Of a stretch of 64,000 bases of DNA, positions 31,872 through 40,839 are shown piece by piece. Origin of the DNA: Mesorhizobium sp. B2-3-4 (GTDB taxonomy: Bacteria; Pseudomonadota; Alphaproteobacteria; Rhizobiales; Rhizobiaceae); the NCBI RefSeq assembly GCF_006442315.1, contig NZ_VFVY01000009.1:186001-250000 (forward strand). The letters are read 5' to 3'. Both the position numbers and the translations under genes were made by a program. The first letter of the stretch is position 1; each line of letters starts with the position of its first letter. The notes beneath the pieces are model-generated. The model was not told the origin of the DNA. It saw only the letters and a list, made by a program, of their open reading frames with translations, and searched no databases.

Positions 31872-32178
31872 TGGACGGGACTAGACTCCAGGCTTTTCGG
31901 CATGGCCACCAGCAAAATGCGAACACGAAATCATCCGTGGCCGTCACAATTCCAAGTAGCATTTCCGGCCCCCGCCGTGCTGTATCGCATACTGCGGGGT
32001 GCGAGGCATAGCCAGATGTTTTTTTGGGAAGAACGGCGGTCAACAGGAACACGAAGCCCGGTTCGCGGAAAATTGTCGCGAGTCAGAATTAGAAATTGCT
32101 CATAAACAGCCGCAGCCCATCACGATGTGTGCCCAGTTTTGCCGCAGTTGACTCCGCGCTGGACCTCGTTACGACGCA
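31872..32178. other. Divergent intergenic region, dehydratase / ABC exporter
   Basis: About 300 bases between two outward-reading genes, with lower G+C toward the right. It holds a T7 run at about 32029 and a small palindrome ACGCA-A-TGCGT at 32173-32183 overlapping the first codons of the permease. No clear promoter hexamers, RNA gene or coding frame was recognised. Confidence 0.4.
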
Positions 32179-33078
32179 ATGCGTTGCCATATGCCCGTCG
32201 AAATGTCTATTAGAGATGGGCTTGGTGGTTCGCTACGAATAGCGAAGGATAACGCGTCGGAACAACGGATTGCGATACTACCAACTATGATTGCAGTACT
32301 AAACGGCGCTTTTGACGATATCTCCAAGGCCGTGAGGTTGTACCGGGTCTGGATTGCGCTTGCCCATGAGGACATCGGCGACCAGCATAGGCGTACGACG
32401 CTCGGCCCACTCTGGATGCTGGTCAATTATTTTGCCTTCGTCAGCACATTCGTGTTTGTTTTCGTAACCAAGGACGCCAGCAACCCAAGCTATCCAGCCT
32501 ATGTGGCCATCGGCATGCTGGTATGGTTCTATCTCAGCGAAATCATTACCATGAGCGTGTCACTCTTCCAGCGCGAAGCGAGCTTCATTCAAGGCACGAC
32601 CCTGCCATTGTTTGTCTATGTGATGCGCTTGACGATGCAAAGCATCATCCGGGCTGGCTATTCGCTGGCGGGTTGCGTTCTTATCCTGCTGCTGAGCGGT
32701 CAGGGCATCGACACGAACTGGCTGCGATCATTGCTGGGTCTGTTGCTCATCGTCTTGGCAACCCCTGCATTTATCATGGTCTTCGCATTCCTGGGCGCTT
32801 TCTTTCCCGATAGCGAGTTCATTGTGGGGAACTTGATGCGGGTGGGCATGTTCCTGACACCGGTCTTCTGGGTCTATAGCGGGCAAGAAGGCATTCAAAA
32901 ATATGCCTATCATTGGAACCCGTTCACCTATTTCCTGGAGGGCGTGCGCGAGCCGATCACTGCGGGTATATTCCCGACCCATGCCCTGGTGGTGACAGGG
33001 TATATCTGTCTCGGCACCTGGGTGCTTGCGCTGCTTCTGCTGGGCCGTTATCGCAAGCGCATCGTTTTCCTGATCTGA
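32179..33078 (+). CDS. ABC-2 polysaccharide exporter permease (KpsM/Wzm-like)
   Basis: Membrane component of an ABC exporter moving a finished polysaccharide or lipid-linked glycan across the inner membrane. It is 299 residues from the first ATG with six hydrophobic segments, starting at about VNYFAFVSTFVFVFV. The N-terminal amphipathic block AHEDIGDQHRRTTLGPLWM is diagnostic of this family. No good ribosome-binding site stands before any of the early Met codons (1, 5, 9, 37), so the start is uncertain. Codon composition is AT-richer than the flanking housekeeping genes. The ATPase gene follows after five bases. Confidence 0.88.
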   Translation: MRCHMPVEMSIRDGLGGSLRIAKDNASEQRIAILPTMIAVLNGAFDDISKAVRLYRVWIALAHEDIGDQHRRTTLGPLWMLVNYFAFVSTFVFVFVTKDASNPSYPAYVAIGMLVWFYLSEIITMSVSLFQREASFIQGTTLPLFVYVMRLTMQSIIRAGYSLAGCVLILLLSGQGIDTNWLRSLLGLLLIVLATPAFIMVFAFLGAFFPDSEFIVGNLMRVGMFLTPVFWVYSGQEGIQKYAYHWNPFTYFLEGVREPITAGIFPTHALVVTGYICLGTWVLALLLLGRYRKRIVFLI

Positions 33079-33083
33079 GCCTC

Positions 33084-33785
33084 ATGACCTCCATCGAACT
33101 GAACAATGTCAGCCTCGTCTATCGGCTGTTTGAAAAGTTGACGCTTTCGGCGCCCGGTCGACGCCGTAGCAATCTTGGTGGAAACATAGCAAAGTCCGGC
33201 ACCAAACAGGTCGTGCAGGCGCTCGACGATGTCAGCTTCGAACTCAAGGCAGGCGACCGGTTGGGTCTTGTCGGTCCGAATGGCGCTGGCAAGACCACCC
33301 TGCTCAAGGTCCTGTACGGCATCTACCAGCCATCGGGCGGAAGGGTATCGATCACGGGCAAGGTCGATGCCCTGTTCAACATCAGCATAGGGTTTCGCCC
33401 TGAGGCCACCGGGCGCAGGAACATCGTGCTGAGGGGGTTGATCAGCGGCTGGACTATGGCCGAGATCGAAGAGAAGATGGAAGAAATAATCGATTTCAGC
33501 GAACTGGGCGACTTCATCGACCTGCCGTTCAAGGCGTACAGTCAAGGCATGGCGGCACGTCTGGCATTCGCAATCGCGACCGCGCTCGAACCTGAAATCC
33601 TGCTGATGGATGAATGGATTGGCGCCGGCGACGCGTCATTCCAGGAAAAAGCCAAACAACGGATGGACGAGCTGGCGGAAAAGGCCGGCATCATCGTGCT
33701 GGCCAGCCATGATGACGCGCTTATCCGCCGCGTTTGCACCAAGAAACTCACACTTCGAGCCGGCCGGGTAGAATCGCTGACTTAA
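33084..33785 (+). CDS. ABC polysaccharide exporter ATPase (KpsT-like, no Wzt C-terminal domain)
   Basis: ATPase partner of the preceding permease, 233 residues from MTSIELNNVS. Walker A GPNGAGKTT is at 64-72; the signature is YSQGMAARLAFAIA (152-165), typical of KpsT/Wzt/TagH exporters; Walker B is ILLMDEWIGAGD (172-183). It stops after the switch region, so it lacks the C-terminal carbohydrate-binding domain that Wzt uses to recognise a capped O-chain. Convergent with the methyltransferase gene across about 155 bases. Confidence 0.92.
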   Translation: MTSIELNNVSLVYRLFEKLTLSAPGRRRSNLGGNIAKSGTKQVVQALDDVSFELKAGDRLGLVGPNGAGKTTLLKVLYGIYQPSGGRVSITGKVDALFNISIGFRPEATGRRNIVLRGLISGWTMAEIEEKMEEIIDFSELGDFIDLPFKAYSQGMAARLAFAIATALEPEILLMDEWIGAGDASFQEKAKQRMDELAEKAGIIVLASHDDALIRRVCTKKLTLRAGRVESLT

Positions 33786-33941
33786 AAGCCAGCGATCTTT
33801 GATATTGAGGTCGAGCCTCGACAGATCAGCTAAACCGGGCTAGTTCCCGACCCGCGTTCGTCGGCGCGTAGCAAGCCCTGGACTGTCGACCTAGAAGTGG
33901 CGGCGAACAGAAACTCTTCATCACAGGGCCAACAAATTCAT

Positions 33942-34910
33942 TCAATCTGAAAGCAGACCACTCACGTCCAGTGGATCGTCCAAAGGTGAAAGCTTGCTCC
34001 ATGCTTCAACCTGCTCGCGGATAGAATTCAATGATAACTCGCGCTTCAACGCACAGAACCTCTCGGTCGGGAGCCGTTCCGAGACAGTGGGGCGGTCGAG
34101 AATTGCCAAAAATTCACACCCCCGCGATCGAGTTAAAAGTCGGACTCGGACGTTCACCAATTCGTGAAAGTATAACTCTTCCAAAATGAGCAGGAAAACC
34201 GACGGTGTAAAAAAGTACTCATGGGCGTCGACGTAGTCTTTACTCCGGTGCCCAGCTAACGCGCTGTTCATCCGCCCTCTCGGATCTCGGCGCATAAGAT
34301 GTAGTGCCGAGACGCGCCCTTGCCACCAGGCCAGAACGTTTCTGCCATCATATTCAACCGACACCTGAGATTCCTCTCGGTATAAGGCCTCGAAGCCGTG
34401 AGATTTCGAACCGCGTATGTAATCTCCAAGTACTTTTGCAGTGTCTGTAGCTGGTTGAAAAATGTCGAAACAGTATCTCTTGTCTGGAACGACGAGGACC
34501 ACACGCCCACGCTCGGTAAGCATTTTCTCACAGTCGGCTATAAAACGCACGAGATCAGTCGTATGCTCGATGACGTGCGAAGCATAGATGAAATCGAATT
34601 GGCGTTCATTCAACAATGCCGAAATTGGCCCCCCGCGCCAGACATAGTCTACAGGTTCGATCAATGATGAGTCGACATTCAGAGCCTGATACTTCTCGAT
34701 GAGCCCCGATTGATCGAGATGGTCAACGATTGACACATTGAAGCCATCCCGCTTGGGGAAAAGCGGCATGTAGCTCGGACCAATTTCCAAAACTGAGGAC
34801 CGCTTTCCAACAAGATTTCGAACGTAGCCGCGAACGTCACCTACAATCTTATCCTGTCGCGAATCGTCACCGGAGGAAAGAAAAAACAATTCGTGCCTAC
34901 TCTCTTCCAT
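33942..34910 (-). CDS. Class I SAM methyltransferase of the polysaccharide cluster
   Basis: Probable sugar methyltransferase of 322 residues. Motif I is VLEIGPSYMPLFPKR (about 40-54), and motifs near DFIYASHVIEHTTD and LTERGRVVLVVPDKRYCFD are typical of the UbiE/Methyltransf_11-like group. The C-terminal ~120 residues are not recognised. The start MEESRHELFF lies ten bases after the upstream stop; an ATG at 34970 would overlap the upstream gene by 50 bases. It is the last gene of the rfb operon and one of its AT-rich members. Confidence 0.78.
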   Translation of the reverse strand: MEESRHELFFLSSGDDSRQDKIVGDVRGYVRNLVGKRSSVLEIGPSYMPLFPKRDGFNVSIVDHLDQSGLIEKYQALNVDSSLIEPVDYVWRGGPISALLNERQFDFIYASHVIEHTTDLVRFIADCEKMLTERGRVVLVVPDKRYCFDIFQPATDTAKVLGDYIRGSKSHGFEALYREESQVSVEYDGRNVLAWWQGRVSALHLMRRDPRGRMNSALAGHRSKDYVDAHEYFFTPSVFLLILEELYFHELVNVRVRLLTRSRGCEFLAILDRPTVSERLPTERFCALKRELSLNSIREQVEAWSKLSPLDDPLDVSGLLSD

Positions 34911-34920
34911 CGTCAAATAC

Positions 34921-35640
34921 TCAGCACCCTTCAACAAACGGCACTGTAAAGTGTCGAACACCGTCTTCAAATTTACGATAGAAGTTAAACTTTGTTGAAA
35001 TCATCTTCTGATTTGACCGCCAGTCTCGCATTTTTCTTTCATCAAAATTCTCCACCTTACTATCATGCTTTAATAGCATCCCATCAGTGACACCAACGTT
35101 ATATCCGTGTATGTGACATCTATAAGAATAGTCTATATCGTAGCATGTAAATCCTTGTATCTCTTCCGAGAAGCGTAGCTCTCTTGCTATGCTGGCTTTT
35201 GAAGCAATAAATACTCCATCTAGAGCCTGAGCTCTCCAATTGCCCTCAGCGCGAGAGAAAACCTCCATCTTATCTGCTTGCTGAGAACGGCCACCGGGAA
35301 TCACAACCCTTCCAAGCAGTTCACCCGGATCGGAGTAATACCAATTTGATGATTGGCAGCGCCGCGTCCCACATACACCAAAGACGTCGAATTCCTCGAA
35401 AGCCACAGAGAAAAAACGTTCGTAAAGCTTGAGTACCTTTATGTCGTCATGGCAGAAAAACAACCATTCACCGCCGGATCGATCAATACCGAGATTGTAT
35501 CCCGATGTCATAGACCTCGCGTCAAAAATTGGAATGAATTCCAAATCGTACCCACGCTCCGATATCAGAGAAAAACTCTCCTTCATGGAGTCATACTTTT
35601 TTACATTATTTGTACACGTAATTATCGAAATAGTTGTCAT
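34921..35640 (-). CDS. Glycosyltransferase, GT2-like (StrF-type fold)
   Basis: Predicted glycosyltransferase of 239 residues. The N-terminus TTISIITCTNNVKKYDS, the stretch SGYNLGIDRSGGEWLFFCHDDIKVL with an HDD metal site (about residues 64-66), and FTCYDIDYSYRCHIHGYNVG near 165-184 match the Glyco_tranf_2_5/StrF-like family. Donor and acceptor are unknown. The gene is strikingly AT-rich with many ATA/AGA-type codons, unlike the window average. Four-base overlap (ATGA) with the upstream glycosyltransferase. Confidence 0.78.
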   Translation of the reverse strand: MTTISIITCTNNVKKYDSMKESFSLISERGYDLEFIPIFDARSMTSGYNLGIDRSGGEWLFFCHDDIKVLKLYERFFSVAFEEFDVFGVCGTRRCQSSNWYYSDPGELLGRVVIPGGRSQQADKMEVFSRAEGNWRAQALDGVFIASKASIARELRFSEEIQGFTCYDIDYSYRCHIHGYNVGVTDGMLLKHDSKVENFDERKMRDWRSNQKMISTKFNFYRKFEDGVRHFTVPFVEGC

Positions 35641-36503
35641 ATCTGATCCAAAATCGCGCTTTCCAGATCCAGTAAAAATCGATCCACACCCAGCTTAGAA
35701 GACTCCAACTCGGAGGCCCTCTGCGGCTCACCTGTATTGAATAACCTCAACGCGCTCTTGACACCCGCGTAGTCCAGCGAGCCCGAATATTCGATTATGG
35801 ATTCCCTCATAACCTCTGGCCGCTGCCCCATTGGCTCAGACAGAACCACACAGCCACACGCGGCCCCGAGATAAATTCTGGGCTCAAACGAGGGCATCTC
35901 ATCGGCGTGAATATTAAGGACAACCTTCGACCTTCTAAACAGGGCAGCCAAAGCTCGCCCCGACAAACCATGGGCCACCCACGCAAATTTCAAATCCGTC
36001 GAACGCAGAAAATCCATTTCCGCCACTCTATGAGGCGTCGGCTTTCCAATGAAAGCTACGTCAATCGGCCGGCGTCCGGCGCTTGAGCGGAAGGCAGACG
36101 TATCAATTGGCAAGGGTCGATAAGCATTGATCGGCCAACCTCGCCTCTCTATCGACGATCTTTTGGTCCCATCATAGTATATACTATGATGATAGCTATC
36201 CCAGCTCATTCTTTCATAAACACTACTGCGAAGTGAGCTTTCCAGAGTCTCGGAATGCCCTACTAACTGTACCGGCTCACTGAGAAATGCCACCCTCTTT
36301 CCCGGTATCGATTTCAAATATTTCTTCGGGTAAAGTTCCGGCCTATAAAATACCGTCAAATCAGGTCTGAAATTAATCATCCTAGTCAGAAACGAATAGT
36401 CCCATTCATCCACATCCAGGCAAAGAATATTACTCCTAGTCCTCCATTTCTCGGGGAAATGATTCTCGAAATAGGTAAACGGCCCAACAAATCCTATCCG
36501 CAT
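35637..36503 (-). CDS. Glycosyltransferase, GT-B fold (CgeB/glyco_trans_1_2 type)
   Basis: Predicted transferase of 288 residues. The N-terminal half is poorly conserved (MRIGFVGPFTYFENHF). The C-terminal half has VAFIGKPTPHRVAEMDFL and SFEPRIYLGAACGCVVLSEP, the signature of CgeB-type family 1 transferases. The protein is shorter than full GT4 enzymes. It lies ten bases after the GT2-methyltransferase fusion and overlaps the next gene by four bases; low G+C throughout. Confidence 0.75.
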   Translation of the reverse strand: MRIGFVGPFTYFENHFPEKWRTRSNILCLDVDEWDYSFLTRMINFRPDLTVFYRPELYPKKYLKSIPGKRVAFLSEPVQLVGHSETLESSLRSSVYERMSWDSYHHSIYYDGTKRSSIERRGWPINAYRPLPIDTSAFRSSAGRRPIDVAFIGKPTPHRVAEMDFLRSTDLKFAWVAHGLSGRALAALFRRSKVVLNIHADEMPSFEPRIYLGAACGCVVLSEPMGQRPEVMRESIIEYSGSLDYAGVKSALRLFNTGEPQRASELESSKLGVDRFLLDLESAILDQI

Positions 36504-36513
36504 TTCGGCACAC

Positions 36514-38484
36514 CTATTTACCCATCAGCCTCTTGAGATACCGAAGCGGCGCGGAAACCCTCCAGCTCGTCGAACCCTCATAGTGCTGCCGGATTGTTTG
36601 AAGCTGATTCTTGTAGTGCTGCAACGCCCACTGGGCGTCGGTCAACTGCCTTCTGACATCCTGGGCATCTCCTTCGCCCGTTCGCCCAACCGGGCTAGCG
36701 ACGTCCTGCTCAACCGGCACTTCGGTGGCAAGATAGGCAGAGCGAAGAGGCAGTAACTCAGCAATCTGAGACACAGTCGCACGATACGCACTGAACAAGC
36801 GCGCATCCTCTACCATCAACCTGAGATACGGATCGCTCAGGCTGTTAGATCCGACAAAGAGCACACCCAGGCCGTGCGAATGCGTAAACTCCAGCGACGG
36901 AAACTTTTGCTTGAGTTCGTCCCAAAGCCGCCATACGCCAAAGTCACGTTCACGAACACTGATGTCATGAAACATGACCACGCCCTTGTCACTCAAAACG
37001 GGCAGCCAATGTTCGTAGTCATGCTTTACGGCCTCGTATGTGTGCAATCCATCGATATGGAGCAAATCCACAGGGCGCCCTTCAAACTGAGCTCTTGCTT
37101 CGTCAAAGGTCGACCGGATCAAATGCACACCAGAGAAACTGCGATCTAAGAACGCCTGGAGGTCATCATGAATCTTATCGCCCTCGTAGCGCCCAGCATG
37201 ATCATCCCCTTCCCAAGTATCCACCCCCCATAAATCGGCTTTCAAATCATAACTCTGGGCTGCCGTTGCGGCAGCAATCAGGCTGGCGCCAAAATGAACG
37301 CCGAGATCGACATAACATGCAGGTTTCAAATTTCGAAACAGCACAAACAGAAAAGGGATATGCCCTCCCCACGCCGTAAGCGGTAGTTTTCGCGGCAAGG
37401 AGAAAAGAGGGGCAATATATCTATCCTGAATCTCATCAGGGTCGAAAGAATCAACTTTGGTTCGATTCACCGCGGCTTGTTCAGATTTACTCTCACGTCC
37501 CATTACGTTCTTTCCTAGATTTTCTACAGATATCTTAGAAATAACACCACCGTCCGAAACCAGAACTGCATTCCCAGATCTGTCGAGCAAAGTTAACTCT
37601 CTTCTATTTCTGCCGGACACAGACTTACTATCCGCAATCTCCGACGAAATCTCTATCAATTTTCCTGGGTCAAATCGACTTCGAACGTACGGGAAATTGA
37701 AGTCGAGTCGAGTCGGTTTTGTTTTCGCTTTAAGATCTATCTCTGGATATAGGAGCCCGATATTATTGAGATCGCCATCCGTCAGGTTCCGCCGCTTTAT
37801 AAGATCATCATGCTCTACCCAGTGAACACCGAGACGGTTCTCGTGAAGAAATTTGCTGTCTCGGACAACTTTTGCAGAAGCCCCCATCTTATTTAGGTAT
37901 TTCTCTCGGAACGGAATTGGCATATGAAGCAACCCGATAGAGGATATGTTGTAGGGGTGCACGTTGCTTGGAATACCAATTACTGTATGATACCCCTGCG
38001 TGATGGTCATCTCAGGATATGAGCGATAAAATTTTCTAGAGATCCCGACCTTTGTGTACTTTGATGGCTTCGGAAGCGTAACAAAACCCTCTGTAAAACT
38101 GTCAACCCCGTCCAGATTAATAGGAACGACATTCCTCCAATTCATATTCAAATAGCCTTTGCCTTTCACGATCTCCTTCTCGAATTCACTCCTACTTGCA
38201 AACGGGAGATATTCGTCACAATCCAAGAAAAATAGAAAATCAACTTCAAATATTTCGAACGCCAACTTAGAAAATATATTTGCCAACTCGGCTTGAGGAT
38301 ATCCATCCGCAACTAACTTGAATACCTGAGCCCCTTTCAGTCTGTCTTCTACAAAAAGAGCGGAACCATCAACAGATGCGTGATCCACGAAGAAAGAAAC
38401 GTCGAAAAATTCGTCAAGTTGATCACAAAAAGGCCCAAGAATGGCCTCTTCGTTCTTAAACATGGTAAAGCTGGCAATGCGCAT
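36514..38484 (-). CDS. Fusion protein: GT2-like glycosyltransferase plus class I methyltransferase
   Basis: A 656-residue two-domain protein. Residues 1-~260 resemble the Glyco_tranf_2_4 family (FTMFKNEEAILGPFCDQ; FFLDCDEYLPF at 85-95; HP at 176-177). Residues ~385-570 form a Methyltransf_24-type domain (YVDLGVHFGASLIAAA at 391-406; WGVDTWEGDDHAG; LLHIDGLHTYEAVKHDY at 474-490; MFHDI). A spacer of ~120 residues (265-385) is not recognised. The C-terminus ends in STSWRVSAPLRYLKRLMGK, a tail found on various O-antigen transferases. The first ~360 codons are clearly AT-richer than the methyltransferase half. Confidence 0.82.
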   Translation of the reverse strand: MRIASFTMFKNEEAILGPFCDQLDEFFDVSFFVDHASVDGSALFVEDRLKGAQVFKLVADGYPQAELANIFSKLAFEIFEVDFLFFLDCDEYLPFASRSEFEKEIVKGKGYLNMNWRNVVPINLDGVDSFTEGFVTLPKPSKYTKVGISRKFYRSYPEMTITQGYHTVIGIPSNVHPYNISSIGLLHMPIPFREKYLNKMGASAKVVRDSKFLHENRLGVHWVEHDDLIKRRNLTDGDLNNIGLLYPEIDLKAKTKPTRLDFNFPYVRSRFDPGKLIEISSEIADSKSVSGRNRRELTLLDRSGNAVLVSDGGVISKISVENLGKNVMGRESKSEQAAVNRTKVDSFDPDEIQDRYIAPLFSLPRKLPLTAWGGHIPFLFVLFRNLKPACYVDLGVHFGASLIAAATAAQSYDLKADLWGVDTWEGDDHAGRYEGDKIHDDLQAFLDRSFSGVHLIRSTFDEARAQFEGRPVDLLHIDGLHTYEAVKHDYEHWLPVLSDKGVVMFHDISVRERDFGVWRLWDELKQKFPSLEFTHSHGLGVLFVGSNSLSDPYLRLMVEDARLFSAYRATVSQIAELLPLRSAYLATEVPVEQDVASPVGRTGEGDAQDVRRQLTDAQWALQHYKNQLQTIRQHYEGSTSWRVSAPLRYLKRLMGK

Positions 38485-38497
38485 GTATTCTAATCTC

Positions 38498-39934
38498 TCA
38501 CACCTTCGTCTTCGTGCGGAACAGCGACGTCAGCCGCCACATATAACTTCTATGGACGACGTTCAGATCCTCCAGTGCTCTCTGCTTTTCACTCAGAGCC
38601 TGATCCCGCTCCAGTATCAGCCTTCTTTGATCCGCGGTGAGTGCCTCTAATTCCTTCTTCAGCAATTGAGCTTGGCTTTCTGCTTCGCTGGCTAACCGCG
38701 TTGATCGACCAGCTTCCGCGATCAACTCCGCCTCACGAGCCTTCGTAGCCCTCTCCTTCCTATCCCAATCCGCGTTCAGCGCCTCGGCTTCGGTCAGGCG
38801 CGAGTCCCGCAACTTCGCGATGTCGGCATCTCTGTTCTCGATTTCCCGTCGAAGACGCTCGAGTTCCGCGGTTTGTCTATCAATTTCTGGGGCCTGTATC
38901 GCTACAAGGTGCTGAAGTTGAGCGCGCTTTTCTGCATCCATGACCGAGCGAACGCGCATCTCAGGAAAAAACGCCTCGCCGAAGACCGGGCTGGCGCAAT
39001 CGAAGGCATCTCTCACTGCATCGAGTTGCGCCGTTGCGGTAGCGTCGTTGGGATTTCTCTCCAGTGCCATCAAGGCGCTATAGGTATCCTTGACCCATTT
39101 GGTCATGCGCTGATCAGCTTCTAGCCGTGCTCTGCTGGCCACATGATGCTGATGCGCGGCAGAAAAATGCGTTGAAAGTGCCGTCTGCGCATCGTTGATC
39201 GGCCGGGGCCATTCTATTTGAAGCGTCTCGGTCATTCTTTCCACTCCCGACCGCCAACCATCGATCATATTCTCGTATGACAAGAAGACGCGCGGCTTGC
39301 CGCGTGTCGCGCACTCAGCCTCCAACTCATGACGCAACCACAGAAGCGCGCTAAACGCATAGGTAAAGCTACCTCGCTTTTCGAGCGACGCGATCACCGC
39401 AAGCGGATTGCGCTCAGTCAAGACGTATCGAACGTCGACCCGCATGCTTTCCAGAATCTCCGCATACAGAGGCACAAACCGCGAGATGCGCGGCTCCTTC
39501 ATCACAAACAGGGGAGCGCTGCCGTATTCCTCGTCAATCAGCCGTGCGATTTCAGCTTTGTAGAAGCGCAAGCGTGCGGCACCAAGGTCATTCGGGTCGA
39601 ATGACCGCCAATCGTCCCAACTGCTACCAGCCTCGCCCAGCATCCGGTCATGAAGCTCCATGAGCCTAACCGGCTCCCAATGCCCTGCCGGATTCGTCGG
39701 ATTGGCGCCCAACATATTCTTTGGCAGTTCCGCGCCAAGCAGGCTGATCGCCCTTGTCAGCGCGCTGGTGCCCGAGCGGTGCATGCCAAGCACCATGATG
39801 CAGGTGCGCCTAGCGGTCGATTTCTTAGCGTCAGCCGGCGTCGTCTCTGCCCGCGCCTTCGCGGGCCGCTTTTGGGCGTTTTCGGGCGCAGGGACCGCAT
39901 CCTGCAGATTTTCCCCTGAAGGGTGCTTGTTCAT
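38498..39934 (-). CDS. Sulfotransferase-like protein with C-terminal coiled coil
   Basis: P-loop sulfotransferase of 478 residues, expected to move sulfate from PAPS to a sugar. The PAPS loop is GMHRSGTSALTR at 50-61; the 3'-phosphate region is plausibly VKEPRISRFVPLY and the later YVLTERNPLAVIASLEKRGSF. From about 340 to 460 the chain is a heptad-rich charged coiled coil (RLRREIENRDADIAKLRD...), ending in YMWRLTSLFRTKTK. The first 44 residues are low-complexity Ala/Lys/Pro. The ATG overlaps the rfbD stop (ATGA). With cysD, cysNC and cysQ in the same window this suggests a sulfated glycan. Confidence 0.82.
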   Translation of the reverse strand: MNKHPSGENLQDAVPAPENAQKRPAKARAETTPADAKKSTARRTCIMVLGMHRSGTSALTRAISLLGAELPKNMLGANPTNPAGHWEPVRLMELHDRMLGEAGSSWDDWRSFDPNDLGAARLRFYKAEIARLIDEEYGSAPLFVMKEPRISRFVPLYAEILESMRVDVRYVLTERNPLAVIASLEKRGSFTYAFSALLWLRHELEAECATRGKPRVFLSYENMIDGWRSGVERMTETLQIEWPRPINDAQTALSTHFSAAHQHHVASRARLEADQRMTKWVKDTYSALMALERNPNDATATAQLDAVRDAFDCASPVFGEAFFPEMRVRSVMDAEKRAQLQHLVAIQAPEIDRQTAELERLRREIENRDADIAKLRDSRLTEAEALNADWDRKERATKAREAELIAEAGRSTRLASEAESQAQLLKKELEALTADQRRLILERDQALSEKQRALEDLNVVHRSYMWRLTSLFRTKTKV

Positions 39935-40839
39935 GCGGTTCGCGCCTGTTGGGTCTCGCCTATCACCAGTCGCCGCACCACCGCCTGCGCCGACTCTCGC
40001 CAGTCCGGCGCATTCCATGCGAACACATCGGCGAATTTCGCGCTCGATAGCTGTGAGTTGGCGGGGCGGCGCGCCTTGGTTGGGTAGTCCATCGTCTCGA
40101 TATCCCGTACCCGCGCCCAGGAACCACCAAACTTCAGGCTTGTGTCGAGGATATGACGGGCAAAGCCGCTCCAGTTGGTGTCGCCCGTGCCGGCCAGGTG
40201 ATATGTACCGAAGGCGGCGAAATCCTTGTTGCGATGCAGCATCGCCGCCGCATGCAGGATCGCGTCGGCGATATCAAGCGCGGATGTGGGATTTCCCCAT
40301 TGATCCGATACCACCGAAATCTCGTTGCGGTCGGCGGCCAGCCGCAGCATGGTTTTGACGAAATTCTTGCCGAACGGGCTGTAGACCCAGGCGGTGCGCA
40401 GGATCAGGTGGCGCGGGTTGGCGGCCGCCACCGCTTGTTCGCCGGCAAGCTTGGACGCGCCGTAGACGCCGAGCGGCGCCGTCGGGTCGGTTTCGACATA
40501 GGCGTCGGCCTTGGTTCCATCGAAGACATAATCAGTCGACAGATGGATCACCGGTACGCCCAGGCGCGCGGCGGCCTCGGCGACCTTTCCCGCGCCGGTC
40601 GCATTCACCGCGAAGGCCAGATCGGGTTCGTCCTCGGCCTGGTCCACGGCGGTATAGGCGGCAGCGGACACGACGATGTCGGGGCTGGCGGCGGCGATGA
40701 CGTCGATGATGGTGTCGGGCCTTGCCAGATCGATCTGCGGCCGGCCGACGGGGACGATCTGCGCGTCCGCGCGCGCCTGGCCGGCCTCCAGCAGGCTTGT
40801 CGCGACCTGGCCGTCGCGTCCGGTGACGAGGAGCCTCAC
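39931..40839 (-). CDS. rfbD: dTDP-4-dehydrorhamnose reductase
   Basis: Last step of dTDP-L-rhamnose synthesis (NADPH-dependent 4-keto reduction). It is 302 residues from a GTG start, giving [18 protein letters not shown]; the GTG overlaps the rfbB stop (GTGA). Visible motifs are GRDGQVA (NAD(P) loop), [20 protein letters not shown] and [12 protein letters not shown] with the YxxxK pair. Fourth in the order rfbA-C-B-D. Confidence 0.93.
   Translation of the reverse strand: MRLLVTGRDGQVATSLLEAGQARADAQIVPVGRPQIDLARPDTIIDVIAAASPDIVVSAAAYTAVDQAEDEPDLAFAVNATGAGKVAEAAARLGVPVIHLSTDYVFDGTKADAYVETDPTAPLGVYGASKLAGEQAVAAANPRHLILRTAWVYSPFGKNFVKTMLRLAADRNEISVVSDQWGNPTSALDIADAILHAAAMLHRNKDFAAFGTYHLAGTGDTNWSGFARHILDTSLKFGGSWARVRDIETMDYPTKARRPANSQLSSAKFADVFAWNAPDWRESAQAVVRRLVIGETQQARTA

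Noticed and set aside
33786..33941. Terminator between the convergent ABC ATPase and methyltransferase genes
   Set aside because: Only a loopless GTCGAG-C-CTCGAC inverted repeat was seen, with no T-run, too weak to call.
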